Part shown: positions 1 to 8,203 of the stretch, in pieces | How the letters are laid out: each line of letters starts with the position of its first letter | How positions within the stretch are numbered: the first letter of the stretch is position 1 | NCBI GenBank assembly: GCA_963663215.1 | Contig: OY760140.1 | Location: 1,054,001 to 1,118,000, forward strand | DNA length: 64,000 bases | Direction: 5' to 3' | From: BJGV01 sp003230615 | GTDB taxonomy: Bacteria; Pseudomonadota; Gammaproteobacteria; Burkholderiales; Nitrosomonadaceae | The notes under the pieces: model-generated | Told to the model about the DNA's origin: nothing | What the model saw: only the letters and a program-made list of their open reading frames with translations | Databases searched by the model: none | Translations under genes and position numbers: made by a program

Positions 1-670
1 ATAACAGTAAAACTTTTTGGTAATCTTGATCATCTACCGAACCTTGGTAGGTTTTTACTGTATAAATGCTTGTGCCTTTCGCTATAGTTATTTGGGGGTT
101 ATTCTGTAATAGATATTGAACATTATATCCTTGGTCTGTAAGATGAAAATATGTTACGGGATCATATGTAATAATAAGTTTATTGCTTGGATTTTGTAAA
201 ATGGTAGCTAATTCAGCAACGGGCATATTGTAAGAATTTTTAGCAGTATCCCTGTGTGTAATAAGATTAGAAATTGAGATAGCTGACAATACCAACACAG
301 AGAATAAATAAGCTCGCTTAATGTTTATATTTTTTATATGAACAATAAGATACGATATTATAAAATAGAAGGGAATAGATAGGGCAACGTTGTTACGATA
401 CTTTCCAGAGACTCCAGTAATTATCATTAATGTGAAAAGCCCAATAAATAGAACTATACTTTGAATAAATAATGGCTCAATTGGGTTATTGCTAGTCAAT
501 ACAGCCCGTAAACCTACTGCCATAATTATTAATGTTAGGAATGCGAATAACAAAAAATCCAGAAACCGCAAAAGTTCTACTCTCAATGGGTGAACTAATA
601 TAGTAATAAGAGTTGTTGTAGGGCAGACCACGGCGATTTTAGACTTAAGACTCCTTTTATTGCTGTGGTC
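1..670 (-). pseudogene. C-terminal part of a polytopic membrane protein, cut by the window edge and probably by an IS
   Basis: The minus-strand frame is open from a TAA at 673-671 to the window start and continues beyond it. It encodes about three hydrophobic segments (motifs such as FLLFAFLTLIIMAVGL and FIISYLIVHIK), then a soluble tail containing PVAELATILQNPSNKLI and TYDPVTYFHLTD. A membrane bundle followed by a soluble tail resembles GT-C/GT39-type glycosyltransferases, but that assignment is weak. No convincing start codon or ribosome site precedes it. The first 15-20 codons (about 670-612) look like IS-end DNA running into the gene, so the N-terminal half appears to have been lost at the junction with the transposase remnant. 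Confidence 0.45.
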
Positions 671-733
671 TTATTTTTGTAGTCTGTATCTAGTGAGCTA
701 GGCTCGATTTAGTAGACGGATAAATTACTAGCA

Positions 734-1299
734 TTATCCAGCGATTTGATTGTGGCTGTAAAAATCCAGAAAAATCAGCGGGTACTTAATTGTCGATTTT
801 GCATGCCACCTAATACAATTATAGAACTCTTCGATATACTCAAACACAACCTGTTTAGCGTTTTCTCTTGTTTTAAATTGATGATGCAAGCTTTCAGTTT
901 CCAGCGAATCAAAGAAATTTTCCATTGGTACGTTATCCCAGCTGTTGCCTTTACAGCTCATTAAAGTATGCGTGTCGTAGTTAGCCTGCACTGCACCACA
1001 ATACTGACTACCGTGTTCAGAGCGATGCATCAAACTAGGTAACGTCAACTATCCAGACTTCATTGGGTTGGGTATACGCATTTTCAGTCCAATAAGTTCT
1101 TGGCTGTTGGCAAGTGATATTTAGAGTCAGTTGTCACTTTGAATTTCTTTGTATGCGTACAACGAATTTCATGTAATTTACGTAAACGCTTGATGCAATT
1201 CAAACCAGCATGAATACTTTGGGCTTGTAATTCACTAAAAATCTTAAGAGACTCATAGATACCGGCTCCTGTGCAGAGATTTTTAGCTATGCAAGACAA
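734..1299 (-). mobile_element. Decayed IS3-family transposase (OrfB) remnant
   Basis: Two minus-strand pieces match successive parts of an IS3-family OrfB (DDE integrase). Piece 1299-1084 has the HTH_21-like region ending FKVTTDSKYHLPTAKNLLD. The frame then slips near 1080 and continues as QPNEVWIVDVT, the first catalytic Asp block. A stop follows, and about 45 residues are missing before HRSEHGSQYCG, then GNSWDNVPMENFFDSLETE (the final catalytic Glu block) and the C-terminal EYIEEFYNCIRWH. A frameshift, a stop and a deletion make it non-functional. OrfA and the upstream terminal repeat are not seen. The downstream IS end probably lies near 612-640. It probably inactivated the membrane protein gene at its left. 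Confidence 0.8.
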
Positions 1300-1377
1300 A
1301 CTAATATAGGTAGTTTAAAGTGCTACCCCTCGTTCCTTGTCTACTCTACTTTAATTTGCTAGTTATTAGCGATATTG

Positions 1378-1407
1378 AATGTCTGCTTTTGGCACAAAGC
1401 GGACATT
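1378..1407. repeat. Imperfect 12-bp palindrome (REP-like)
   Basis: AATGTCTGCTTT (1378-1389) pairs with AAAGCGGACATT (1396-1407) around a 6-base loop, with one G-T wobble. It sits in a geneless stretch (1300-1619) between the IS remnant and the GIY-YIG gene. No T-run follows, so it is not an obvious terminator. Short intergenic palindromes of this kind recur in many proteobacterial genomes. No second copy was seen in this window. Nothing else recognisable was found in 1300-1619. Confidence 0.5.
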
Positions 1408-1619
1408 TGCAAATGACCACCATTAATCCAGAGCGTACATTCAGAAATCAACGTTTAATATAAGCAAATAGTGTAGATTTGATGTCGGAAAGTAAAGATT
1501 CACTACATACAGCCAAAGGTGTTAGGATTGAAAAGGGGCAGAGGAATAGTCGTTATTATTTTAGAAACTATCAATTAGCTGTTCCGTTTCGGATTTTGTC
1601 CTCTTAAAAGAAGAAAATT

Positions 1620-1913
1620 ATGGCAGGAAAGAAAAGTGGAAGTTTTGATAAAGAAGGAATAGAGGGTCTCTCAAAAGACAAGCCTGTTGTATACGTTATT
1701 GAAAATAGTAAAGGCAACAATCTGTATACAGGTGTTGCTAAAAGAGGACGAGTAGAAACGCGGATCAAGGAACATTTGCCAGGGGCAGCAGACCCTATAC
1801 GAGGCGGTGCAAAAATAACAATACAACAAAAACCAAGTATAGCTAAAGCTGAGAAATCTGAGGCTAGGATTATTAAGAACCAGCAACCGCCACAAAATAA
1901 AAAAGGTAAATAG
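1620..1913 (+). CDS. Small stand-alone GIY-YIG domain protein
   Basis: A 97-residue protein. Residues about 22-52 give a VVYVIE...LYTGVAKRGRVETRIKEHLPG pattern, which fits the GIY-YIG fold: a variant GIY as VVY, YTG in place of YIG, the conserved Arg on the following helix, and the His of KEHL. The lysine-rich tail (AKAEKSEARIIKNQQPPQNKKGK) resembles the final helix and Asn-containing end of short GIY-YIG proteins. No second DNA-binding domain is attached, so whether it cuts DNA is unclear. The SD is weak (AAAGAAG about 6 bases upstream of ATG). It lies in the accessory segment and converges on the TIR-like gene. Proteins of this size occur in mobile regions; nuclease activity is inferred, not shown. 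Confidence 0.65.
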   Translation: MAGKKSGSFDKEGIEGLSKDKPVVYVIENSKGNNLYTGVAKRGRVETRIKEHLPGAADPIRGGAKITIQQKPSIAKAEKSEARIIKNQQPPQNKKGK

Positions 1914-1976
1914 ATTTGTTAGACTTAGAAAAAAAGAGTGCTGCGCAATCAGCCATTAATGCAGCCCATCTGCTTA

Positions 1977-2579
1977 TCAGTTCGTCCTTCTCATTGGTCT
2001 ACTCAAGTCATACGTACAACTAGCTCGGTCATTATAAGTGGCATCTATTAGAAATTTTAATGCGTCCCAGCCACTCTCAATCTTTTGCCAATCCATAACA
2101 GATATTTTTGTAGTGTTCGTTATCAGATTATCCATAATGCGAACAGGCATATGCGGATAGCGTTGCTCATTCTCACTTCGACTATCAATCGTCACCCAAT
2201 TAGTGATTTCTGGGTATACTCTCTCCTTTTCTCCTGCATGTGTTGCCCAACAGTGGGAGCAGTCAATAGATGGTAAATTTACCACAAGCACTCCTGATTT
2301 CTTATTAACCTTACCATCAAACATACTTGAGTATATCTCCCAATCAACATGCTTCCGTCCTTTTGTTTCCAAGCCAACTAAGACGATCGTTACTGTTGAA
2401 TCTTTCAAATATTCGTCTCGAATTTTCTCCCGTATTGCAGCATCGTCTAGAGAATCAGAAATATCACCAGTATCAACGGATGCATCGATAAAAATCGGTA
2501 TATCTCTATTAATCTCTAAGAGTAGTTCTTTGTAGAGCTGATCATTACCATGATGATAGCTAATAAATACTTTATGCAT
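1977..2579 (-). CDS. TIR-like domain protein (MTH538/DUF1863, ThsB-like)
   Basis: A 200-residue protein opening with HKVFISYHHGNDQLYKELL, the first beta-strand and alpha-helix of TIR-like MTH538/DUF1863 proteins, followed by IPIFIDASVDTGDI. A second block, STVTIVLVGLETKGRKHVDWEI (residues 61-82), contains W80-E81, matching the Trp-Glu position where TIR enzymes carry the catalytic Glu. GVLVVNLPSI follows as another strand. The C-terminal about 70 residues (YPHMPVRIMDNLITNTTKISVMDWQKI) extend beyond the minimal fold. ThsB proteins of Thoeris phage defence belong to this family and make a nucleotide signal from NAD. Here no ThsA partner is seen. The gene follows a 157-residue unknown gene by 47 bases on the same strand, suggesting co-transcription. 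A role in defence is inferred from family and context. Confidence 0.75.
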   Translation of the reverse strand: MHKVFISYHHGNDQLYKELLLEINRDIPIFIDASVDTGDISDSLDDAAIREKIRDEYLKDSTVTIVLVGLETKGRKHVDWEIYSSMFDGKVNKKSGVLVVNLPSIDCSHCWATHAGEKERVYPEITNWVTIDSRSENEQRYPHMPVRIMDNLITNTTKISVMDWQKIESGWDALKFLIDATYNDRASCTYDLSRPMRRTN

Positions 2580-2626
2580 ATTCGATCCTGCGTGTAAATA
2601 AGCCCATGTTTCCTTCCCATAATGAT

Positions 2627-3100
2627 TTATCTATCCTCAAATTCAGTAAGATCTTCTACTCCAGCCATGTCAGCGAGCATTCTCGTATATGTACACAATA
2701 GATCTTGAAGTTGCACTAGCTCTGTTCGAAATTGCCTACAGACCTCATCGTCGCTAAACCCATCCTTAATCGAAATGCTATGCCACTTAGCTGTGAATGG
2801 CCTAATAATTTGATTTAAAACAATTACTGCTAATTTAGCGAACTGGATGCATCCTCTGCCATGGGACTTGATAACTTCTCTAGTAATAACAAATAAAGAA
2901 AAAATACTGTTAAGGGCAGTTTTCTCGTCTCCGTGTTTATCATTAAGGGGTTGTGTTGCTATACGAGTAAGTAGTTCAATGTAAAGCGCCCATGCTGCAT
3001 CTTGATCTGACTTGGCAGGGCTCCATTCTGCCTCAAGAAAGGGAGCTTTTATCTTAAGAGATGTCATATTCCCCTTTTGAAGCCATTTCCCAAATTTCAT
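2627..3100 (-). CDS. Unrecognised 157-residue helical protein upstream of the TIR-like gene
   Basis: No named family was recognised. Predicted mostly helical, no signal peptide or membrane segment. Striking blocks are APFLEAEWSPAKSDQDAAW (residues 19-37), LNQIIRPFTAKWH (95-107) and a C-terminal TELVQLQDLLCTYTRMLADMAGVEDL. The RPF..KWH block looks like a conserved signature. R74-x5-H80 fits the loose HEPN spacing but is weak evidence. Two starts are possible: ATG at 3100 with AAGGGA upstream, or ATG at 3067 with a strong AAAAGGGG. It is the first gene of a likely two-gene unit with the TIR-like gene 47 bases downstream. It could be a sensor, regulator or effector partner; this is inference only. 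Confidence 0.6.
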   Translation of the reverse strand: MKFGKWLQKGNMTSLKIKAPFLEAEWSPAKSDQDAAWALYIELLTRIATQPLNDKHGDEKTALNSIFSLFVITREVIKSHGRGCIQFAKLAVIVLNQIIRPFTAKWHSISIKDGFSDDEVCRQFRTELVQLQDLLCTYTRMLADMAGVEDLTEFEDR

Positions 3101-3214
3101 TGTGGATTTCCCTTAGTATAAGAATTTTTCAACGTATACGCTTAAAAGTATATTGAATTTAGGTGTATGTAAGCGAGAAAATAATACTTGTGGAAAAATA
3201 AAAGAAATAAGTTA

Positions 3215-3235
3215 TAGGGAACATTTTAGGGAACA
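3215..3235. repeat. Two direct copies of TAGGGAACA, 12 bases apart
   Basis: TAGGGAACA occurs at 3215-3223 and 3227-3235. Short direct repeats beside an attachment core are typical of tyrosine-integrase arm sites. They lie 28 bases before the tRNA-end-like element at 3263-3311. Role inferred from position only. Confidence 0.35.
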
Positions 3236-3262
3236 GAACGGAATGATACAATAATAAACACA

Positions 3263-3311
3263 GTGCCAGTAAATTTATTCGGGACGTTCTTCGAGTCCTC
3301 TTCTGGCACCA
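3263..3311 (+). other. tRNA-3'-end-like element, candidate attachment site (att)
   Basis: Positions 3281-3311 read like the T-arm, acceptor strand and CCA of a tRNA (TTCGAGTCC then CTGGCACCA), but one base is missing between the T-loop and CCA and no tRNA body precedes it. GTGCCAG (3263-3269) also pairs with CTGGCAC (3303-3309), and GGAC with GTCC inside. Integrative elements that enter tRNA 3' ends leave such duplicated ends. It marks the point where accessory genes stop and the conserved cstA locus begins. No integrase gene is in the window. Confidence 0.4.
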
Positions 3312-3319
3312 AAATTCCC

Positions 3320-3754
3320 CTTCTTTAGATACCAATATACTTCCTGTAATAATTTACATATATTAATTATCTTGTTGTATATAAATATGTTATTGTCTGT
3401 TCTTTCTCGCCTACTCTAACTATTCTCTCCATAATTCTTCGATAAAAGTTCATCAAGATTCTCAGATGTCGTATATTAAAAAGTAGAAACATTCCACATA
3501 CTAGATCTCATTAAAACTGTACCCCACATTGATTGGACATGCTAAGTTAGAACTACATTTTAGCAGGTAAACAGCGAATCATAGATTCAATCTCATTTTG
3601 TAAAATCGAAAGTCCTACTAGAAAGTATACGTTTTGTTACCCGGGTCTTCTCCTTCTGACCTAAAGCTGTTATTTGCATAGACTGATTTTGCCCTCTATC
3701 GTCGTGATATGAAAATTTAGTTCTATAATATTTGCCCCGAACACACATAAAAAA
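3320..3754. other. Geneless stretch before cstA
   Basis: AT-rich DNA with no open frame that looks coding. TGTACCCCACATTGATTGGACA near 3520-3541 resembles the outer end of some IS3-family elements, so a worn IS terminus is possible. No transposase fragment is attached. The cstA promoter should lie in its right part, but no good -35/-10 pair was identified. Confidence 0.3.
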
Positions 3755-5842
3755 ATGACTGCTTCGACAAAAAAAATGAAGCTACCCGGTATCCTGACCT
3801 GGATCGGCGTGACAATACTCGGTGCTAGCGCTATTGGAGCCATTGCATTACATCGTGGTGAAACTATTAACAGCGTATGGTTCATCACAGCAGCAATATG
3901 TGTATATGCCATCGGCTACCGATTTTATAGCGCCTTTATAGCCACTAAAGTGCTAATGTTAGATGCAAGTCGTGCCACACCATCAGAACGCCTGAACGAT
4001 AACCGCGACTTTGTTCCCACAAACAAATGGGTCGTTTTCGGCCACCACTTTGCCGCTATAGCTGGTCCAGGACCACTGATTGGCCCTACTCTCGCCGTAC
4101 AATTCGGCTATTTACCTGGCACGTTGTGGATCTTGGTAGGAGCAGTACTAGGCGGTTGTGTGCAAGATTTTGTTACGCTGTTCTTCTCCACTCGCCGCAA
4201 TGGTCGTTCGCTGGGTCAAATGGCGCGTGATGAACTTGGTGCTGTAGGTGGCATTGCTGCATTAGCGGGTGTAATGGTGATTATGATCATCCTAATTGCC
4301 GTACTTGGCCTAGTAGTAGTTAACGCAATGAAGCACAGTCCGTGGGCCACTTCCACCGTAGCAGCCACCATTCCAATTGCCATACTGATAGGTTTATACA
4401 TGCGCAACCTGCGCCCTGGCCGTGTACTAGAAAGTACACTCATTGGTGTAGTACTGCTACTTTCAGCCGTGGTGGCTGGCGGTTGGATAGATCAGCATCC
4501 TGATTTGCGCCAATGGTTTGACTACGGCGGGCCAACACTTGCATTGATGATAATTGCATACGGTTTTACTGCCGCCGCAACCCCGGTGTGGTTATTGCTA
4601 GCACCACGCGACTATCTGTCAACTTTTATGAAAATTGGCACGATGTTAATGCTCGCCATCGCAGTTATTATTCTGCGGCCCGAAGTAAAAATGCCTGCAC
4701 TCACGCAATTTATTGACGGTACCGGTCCAATCTTTGGTGGTGCGTTATTCCCCTTTGTGTTTATCACAATTGCCTGCGGTGCAATCTCTGGATTCCATTC
4801 ACTAATTTCGTCGGGTACCACGCCAAAACTACTTTCCAATGAGGCGGATTCCCGTCTCATCGGTTATGGTGCGATGATGGTGGAATCCTTTGTAGCTGTA
4901 ATGGCTATAATTGCCGCTACTGTGCTTGACCCTGGTGTCTATTTTGCAATCAATAGTCCAGCTGGTATTGTTGGTAAAGACGCAGCAGAAGCTGTTGCCA
5001 CAATAAATAGCTGGGGCTTCCCTGTCACCGCAGTACAAATGCAACAACTTGCCACAGACATGGGAGAAACTAGTCTGTTTGCACGTACTGGTGGAGCGCC
5101 TTCATTTGCCGTCGGTATGGCTAGCATTTTTTCCAGCGCCTTTGGTTCAAGCCTGATGGCTATGTGGTATCACTTTGCCATCATGTTTGAGGCGCTATTC
5201 ATACTTACTACTCTCGACGCAGGAACTCGGGTCGGTCGCTTCATGTTGCAAGACCTGCTTAGTAACATCTATAAACCTCTAGGCCGAACCAGTTGGTACC
5301 CTAGTGTACTTCTAACCAGCGGAATTTTCGTAAGTGCATGGGGGTACTTTCTCTATATCGGCACACTTGACCCGCTAGGTGGAATTAACAGTTTATGGCC
5401 GCTATTTGGTATTGCCAACCAGATGCTTGCTGCAATTGCACTATGCGTTGCTACCACTATTCTAGTCAAATCTGGCAAGCTACGCTATGCATGGATCACT
5501 GCTATACCACTTACCTGGCTCATCATAATAACCAGCTCTGCAGCATGGGCAAAACTCTTCAGTTCGGAACTGCGTATAGGGTTTCTTTCACACGCTCAAG
5601 ACCTAGCAACAAAACTTGCTGCTGGCACTTTGCCGCCCGACATAGCTGACACCGCCCAACAATTAATTTTTAATGACTACCTCGCTGCAACGCTTACTGG
5701 CTTTTTCTTGATCACTACCTGGATATTAGTGCTAGACACACTTCGTGTTTCATACCGTATTATCACTGGCAAGCCCCATCCACCACTTTCTGAAGCACCC
5801 CACGAATTTAGTCGCAAGATTGAAGGTTGGGCGCGTAATTAA
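3755..5842 (+). CDS. cstA: Carbon starvation protein CstA family transporter
   Basis: A 695-residue polytopic inner-membrane protein, the usual length for CstA/BtsT. The N-terminal family hallmark is present: YRFYSAFIATKVLMLD, then NKWVVFGHHFAAIAGPGPLIGPTLA (residues about 90-115) and TLWILVGAVLGGCVQDF. Further conserved blocks are GFHSLISSGTTPKLL and FEALFILTTLDAGTRVGRFM. Known members take up peptides or pyruvate. The substrate here is not determined. Possible starts are ATG at 3755 and 3776; neither has a clear SD. It is followed after 13 bases by ybdD, the normal cstA partner. In an obligate chemolithoautotroph it may scavenge small organic acids, which is inference. Confidence 0.95.
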   Translation: MTASTKKMKLPGILTWIGVTILGASAIGAIALHRGETINSVWFITAAICVYAIGYRFYSAFIATKVLMLDASRATPSERLNDNRDFVPTNKWVVFGHHFAAIAGPGPLIGPTLAVQFGYLPGTLWILVGAVLGGCVQDFVTLFFSTRRNGRSLGQMARDELGAVGGIAALAGVMVIMIILIAVLGLVVVNAMKHSPWATSTVAATIPIAILIGLYMRNLRPGRVLESTLIGVVLLLSAVVAGGWIDQHPDLRQWFDYGGPTLALMIIAYGFTAAATPVWLLLAPRDYLSTFMKIGTMLMLAIAVIILRPEVKMPALTQFIDGTGPIFGGALFPFVFITIACGAISGFHSLISSGTTPKLLSNEADSRLIGYGAMMVESFVAVMAIIAATVLDPGVYFAINSPAGIVGKDAAEAVATINSWGFPVTAVQMQQLATDMGETSLFARTGGAPSFAVGMASIFSSAFGSSLMAMWYHFAIMFEALFILTTLDAGTRVGRFMLQDLLSNIYKPLGRTSWYPSVLLTSGIFVSAWGYFLYIGTLDPLGGINSLWPLFGIANQMLAAIALCVATTILVKSGKLRYAWITAIPLTWLIIITSSAAWAKLFSSELRIGFLSHAQDLATKLAAGTLPPDIADTAQQLIFNDYLAATLTGFFLITTWILVLDTLRVSYRIITGKPHPPLSEAPHEFSRKIEGWARN

Positions 5843-5855
5843 AAAAGGAGATTTC

Positions 5856-6050
5856 ATGAATTCCATAAAAACTGTTGTACTTCATACCTGGCAAATGATT
5901 CGCACTATCAGTGGTGATGATGCCTATGAACGTTACCTCGAGCACTGGCACAAATACCACGCTAGTGAAGGTGACCAACCACTAGACTGTAAAACATTCT
6001 TTGATAATGAACAAATTAGAAAATGGGATGGAATACGACGATGTTGCTAA
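5856..6050 (+). CDS. ybdD: YbdD/YjiX family small protein (DUF466)
   Basis: A 64-residue protein downstream of cstA, with a strong SD (AAAAGGAG, 5 bases from the ATG at 5856). Family features are the short size, DAYERYLEHWHKYHASEG, a KTFFDNEQ segment and the terminal RRCC (E. coli YbdD ends ARCC). A longer reading back to 5745 merely overlaps cstA in another frame and is not favoured. It probably works with the transporter, as cstA-ybdD pairing is widely conserved. Its biochemical role is not established. The 212 bases before the next gene show no further coding. Confidence 0.9.
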   Translation: MNSIKTVVLHTWQMIRTISGDDAYERYLEHWHKYHASEGDQPLDCKTFFDNEQIRKWDGIRRCC

Positions 6051-6262
6051 AGATGTAGGTGCACAATATTTTTCTAATACAGAAAATATAGAACTCAAAA
6101 CATTAGTGTAAAATTTTAATATGTACCAAAGTGTCATAATGGAAGAGTACTATCATAAAGAAGTAATGTAGCAGGAGTGAGGGTTGTGTTATTTTACAAA
6201 ATAAAACGGCTACATAAGAACTCAGTTCTCCATCTGGCCGATGCAGCCTGGAGACCATTCTG

Positions 6263-7399
6263 ATGCCGAGAAATCAGAGTAGTAATTCTCCGATGCAAAT
6301 ACGTCAAGTAGCAAGTGAAAATGGTGTGCCACGATTGGTGCTTTCTGGTAGATGTACATTAAGTGCTCTGGAACAGCAATTACAATCATTATCTGCTGAG
6401 CTTACCACCTTTGCAGCTGACCCAAATTTATACTGGGACTTAACTGGAATTGAGCAGTTGGATGATGCTGGAGCACTGCTACTGTGGCAGGCTTGGGGAG
6501 CTTGCCGTCCCGAGCATCTAAGTTTACAGCCTGAACAGGAAAGATTATTCGACCGCTTAGGAAATATACCAGCTGCACCAGAACCTGTTCCTCGCGATCT
6601 TCTTGGTCCCATTAGAGCTATAGGAAACACAGGTTTTCTGGTTTGGGAGCATATTATCGGCATAATTGTGCTAGCTGGCCAGTTACTTCTGGATGTCAAA
6701 TTTTTAGTCACTCACCCAACGCGCATTCCTTGGCGTGAAATTTCCGCAACTCTCTTCCGAACTGGCGCGCAGGCGCTAGGTGTTACTGCGCTGGTAGGGT
6801 TCCTTATCGGTGTCGTGCTAAGTTATCTTTCCTCTAGGCAGCTCCAAACATATGGTGCAGATATTTTTATCATAAATATTCTTGGTGTAAGCATAATTCG
6901 TGAACTTGGCCCAATGCTTGCTGCAATTCTGGTGGCAGGACGTTCTGGTTCTTCGATGGCAGCACAATTAGGCGTGATGCGAGTAACTGAAGAATTAGAC
7001 GCGTTGGCGGTAATGGGCATACCTCACAGTATCCGACTGATTTTGCCAAAAATCATTGGGCTGGGTATTGCCATGCCTTTAGTGGTGTTGTGGACTAGCG
7101 CAATAGCGCTAGTGGGAGGCATGGTCGCCGCTGAGATTCAGTTAGGACTAAGCTATCAGTTTTTTTTCAGTAAACTATCAGATGTTGTACCAATCGCTAA
7201 CTTGTGGCTGGCTTTAGGCAAAGGTGTAGTGTCCGGGATGACAATCGCGCTCATTAGCTGTCATTTTGGCTTGAAAATTAAATCCAATACTGAGAGTCTT
7301 GGTGAGGGAACCACTACATCAGTGGTAACTGCGATCACTGCTGTTATTATTATCGATGCAATTTTTGCCATTATTTTTTCCAACGTGGGAATATTGTAA
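6263..7399 (+). CDS. mlaE: MlaE-family ABC permease with N-terminal STAS domain
   Basis: A 378-residue protein. Residues about 10-100 form a STAS-like domain (YWDLTGIEQLDDAGALLLWQAW), the job done by separate MlaB in E. coli. Residues about 120-378 are the MlaE permease with the core GADIFIINILGVSIIRELGPMLAAILVAGRSGSSMAAQLG and VTEELDALAVMGI. It is the inner-membrane channel of an Mla-type phospholipid transport complex that keeps the outer-membrane lipid asymmetry. GGAG lies 9 bases before ATG. It is the first gene of a four-gene operon and abuts mlaF directly. The STAS fusion means no separate mlaB is expected; it is common in this family branch. Confidence 0.93.
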   Translation: MPRNQSSNSPMQIRQVASENGVPRLVLSGRCTLSALEQQLQSLSAELTTFAADPNLYWDLTGIEQLDDAGALLLWQAWGACRPEHLSLQPEQERLFDRLGNIPAAPEPVPRDLLGPIRAIGNTGFLVWEHIIGIIVLAGQLLLDVKFLVTHPTRIPWREISATLFRTGAQALGVTALVGFLIGVVLSYLSSRQLQTYGADIFIINILGVSIIRELGPMLAAILVAGRSGSSMAAQLGVMRVTEELDALAVMGIPHSIRLILPKIIGLGIAMPLVVLWTSAIALVGGMVAAEIQLGLSYQFFFSKLSDVVPIANLWLALGKGVVSGMTIALISCHFGLKIKSNTESLGEGTTTSVVTAITAVIIIDAIFAIIFSNVGIL

Positions 7400-8194
7400 A
7401 TGGATATTATAATGGCAGCCAAAAACCTCATTATTGAAGTCAAAGGGTTACACGCTCGTTTTGGTGCTCATGTTGTACTTGAGAACATCAACCTGAATGT
7501 CCATCATGGTGAGGTGCTAACAATTGTTGGTAGTTCTGGTAGTGGAAAGACTGTATTACTGAGACAGATGCTGGGTTTGGATACGCCATTTCGTGGAACG
7601 GTTCAGGTTTTTGGTCAGCCAATATATAACGGTAACCGCGACGTACTGCAGAGCATGCGCAATCGCTGTGGAGTGTTATTCCAGAAAGGCGCATTATTCA
7701 GTGCATTATCAGTATATGACAATATTGCGCTACCAATGCGAGAACTACATACGTTGGATGAAGGCATGATACACAACCTTGTCATGCTTAAACTTAAAAT
7801 GGTAGAAATAGAAGCACAACATGCAAACAAGATGCCTGCTGAACTCTCTGGTGGGATGATTAAGCGCATTGCTTTGGCACGTGCTATGGCATTGAATCCG
7901 GAGTTGCTGTTTCTAGACGAACCCACCTCTGGGTTGGATCCAGTACTCAGTGATAGCTTTGTCAAATTAATTCTGACACTGCGCGCTGAATTAGCACTAA
8001 CGATAGTTATGACTACACATGATCTGGATACATTAGTTGCACTGTCTGACCGAGTAGCGGTAATAGCAGATCAACACATAGTTGCATTGGATAATTTACG
8101 TAACGTGATTGGTAATAGCCACCCATTTATTACCAATTTTTTTAGGGGCGATCGTGGGAAGCGAGCGCTGACAGGCATGGGCGATAATTTTTAG
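7400..8194 (+). CDS. mlaF: MlaF-family ABC transporter ATPase
   Basis: A 264-residue ABC ATPase. Walker A is GSSGSGKT (residues about 41-48), the Q-loop region is LFQKGALFSALSVYDNI, the signature is LSGGM, Walker B is LLFLDEPTSGLDP, and the switch His is in TTHDLD. LSGGM with MIKRIALARA is characteristic of MlaF. It powers lipid movement through MlaE at the inner membrane. The start ATG immediately follows the mlaE stop; a second ATG at 7412 is possible. The next gene is the MCE protein, 9 bases downstream, so the operon is tightly coupled. Confidence 0.95.
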   Translation: MDIIMAAKNLIIEVKGLHARFGAHVVLENINLNVHHGEVLTIVGSSGSGKTVLLRQMLGLDTPFRGTVQVFGQPIYNGNRDVLQSMRNRCGVLFQKGALFSALSVYDNIALPMRELHTLDEGMIHNLVMLKLKMVEIEAQHANKMPAELSGGMIKRIALARAMALNPELLFLDEPTSGLDPVLSDSFVKLILTLRAELALTIVMTTHDLDTLVALSDRVAVIADQHIVALDNLRNVIGNSHPFITNFFRGDRGKRALTGMGDNF

Positions 8195-8203
8195 GGGAAT
8201 ACG

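Noticed and set aside
2627..3100. HEPN ribonuclease assignment for the 157-residue protein
   Set aside because: A single R-x5-H is common by chance; no supporting HEPN pattern was evident.
3263..3311. Complete tRNA gene
   Set aside because: Only a 3'-end-like stretch is present; no D-arm, anticodon arm or 5' acceptor, and one base missing.
5745..6050. Longer start for the ybdD gene
   Set aside because: Extra residues overlap cstA in another frame; ATG 5856 has a strong SD and the family length.
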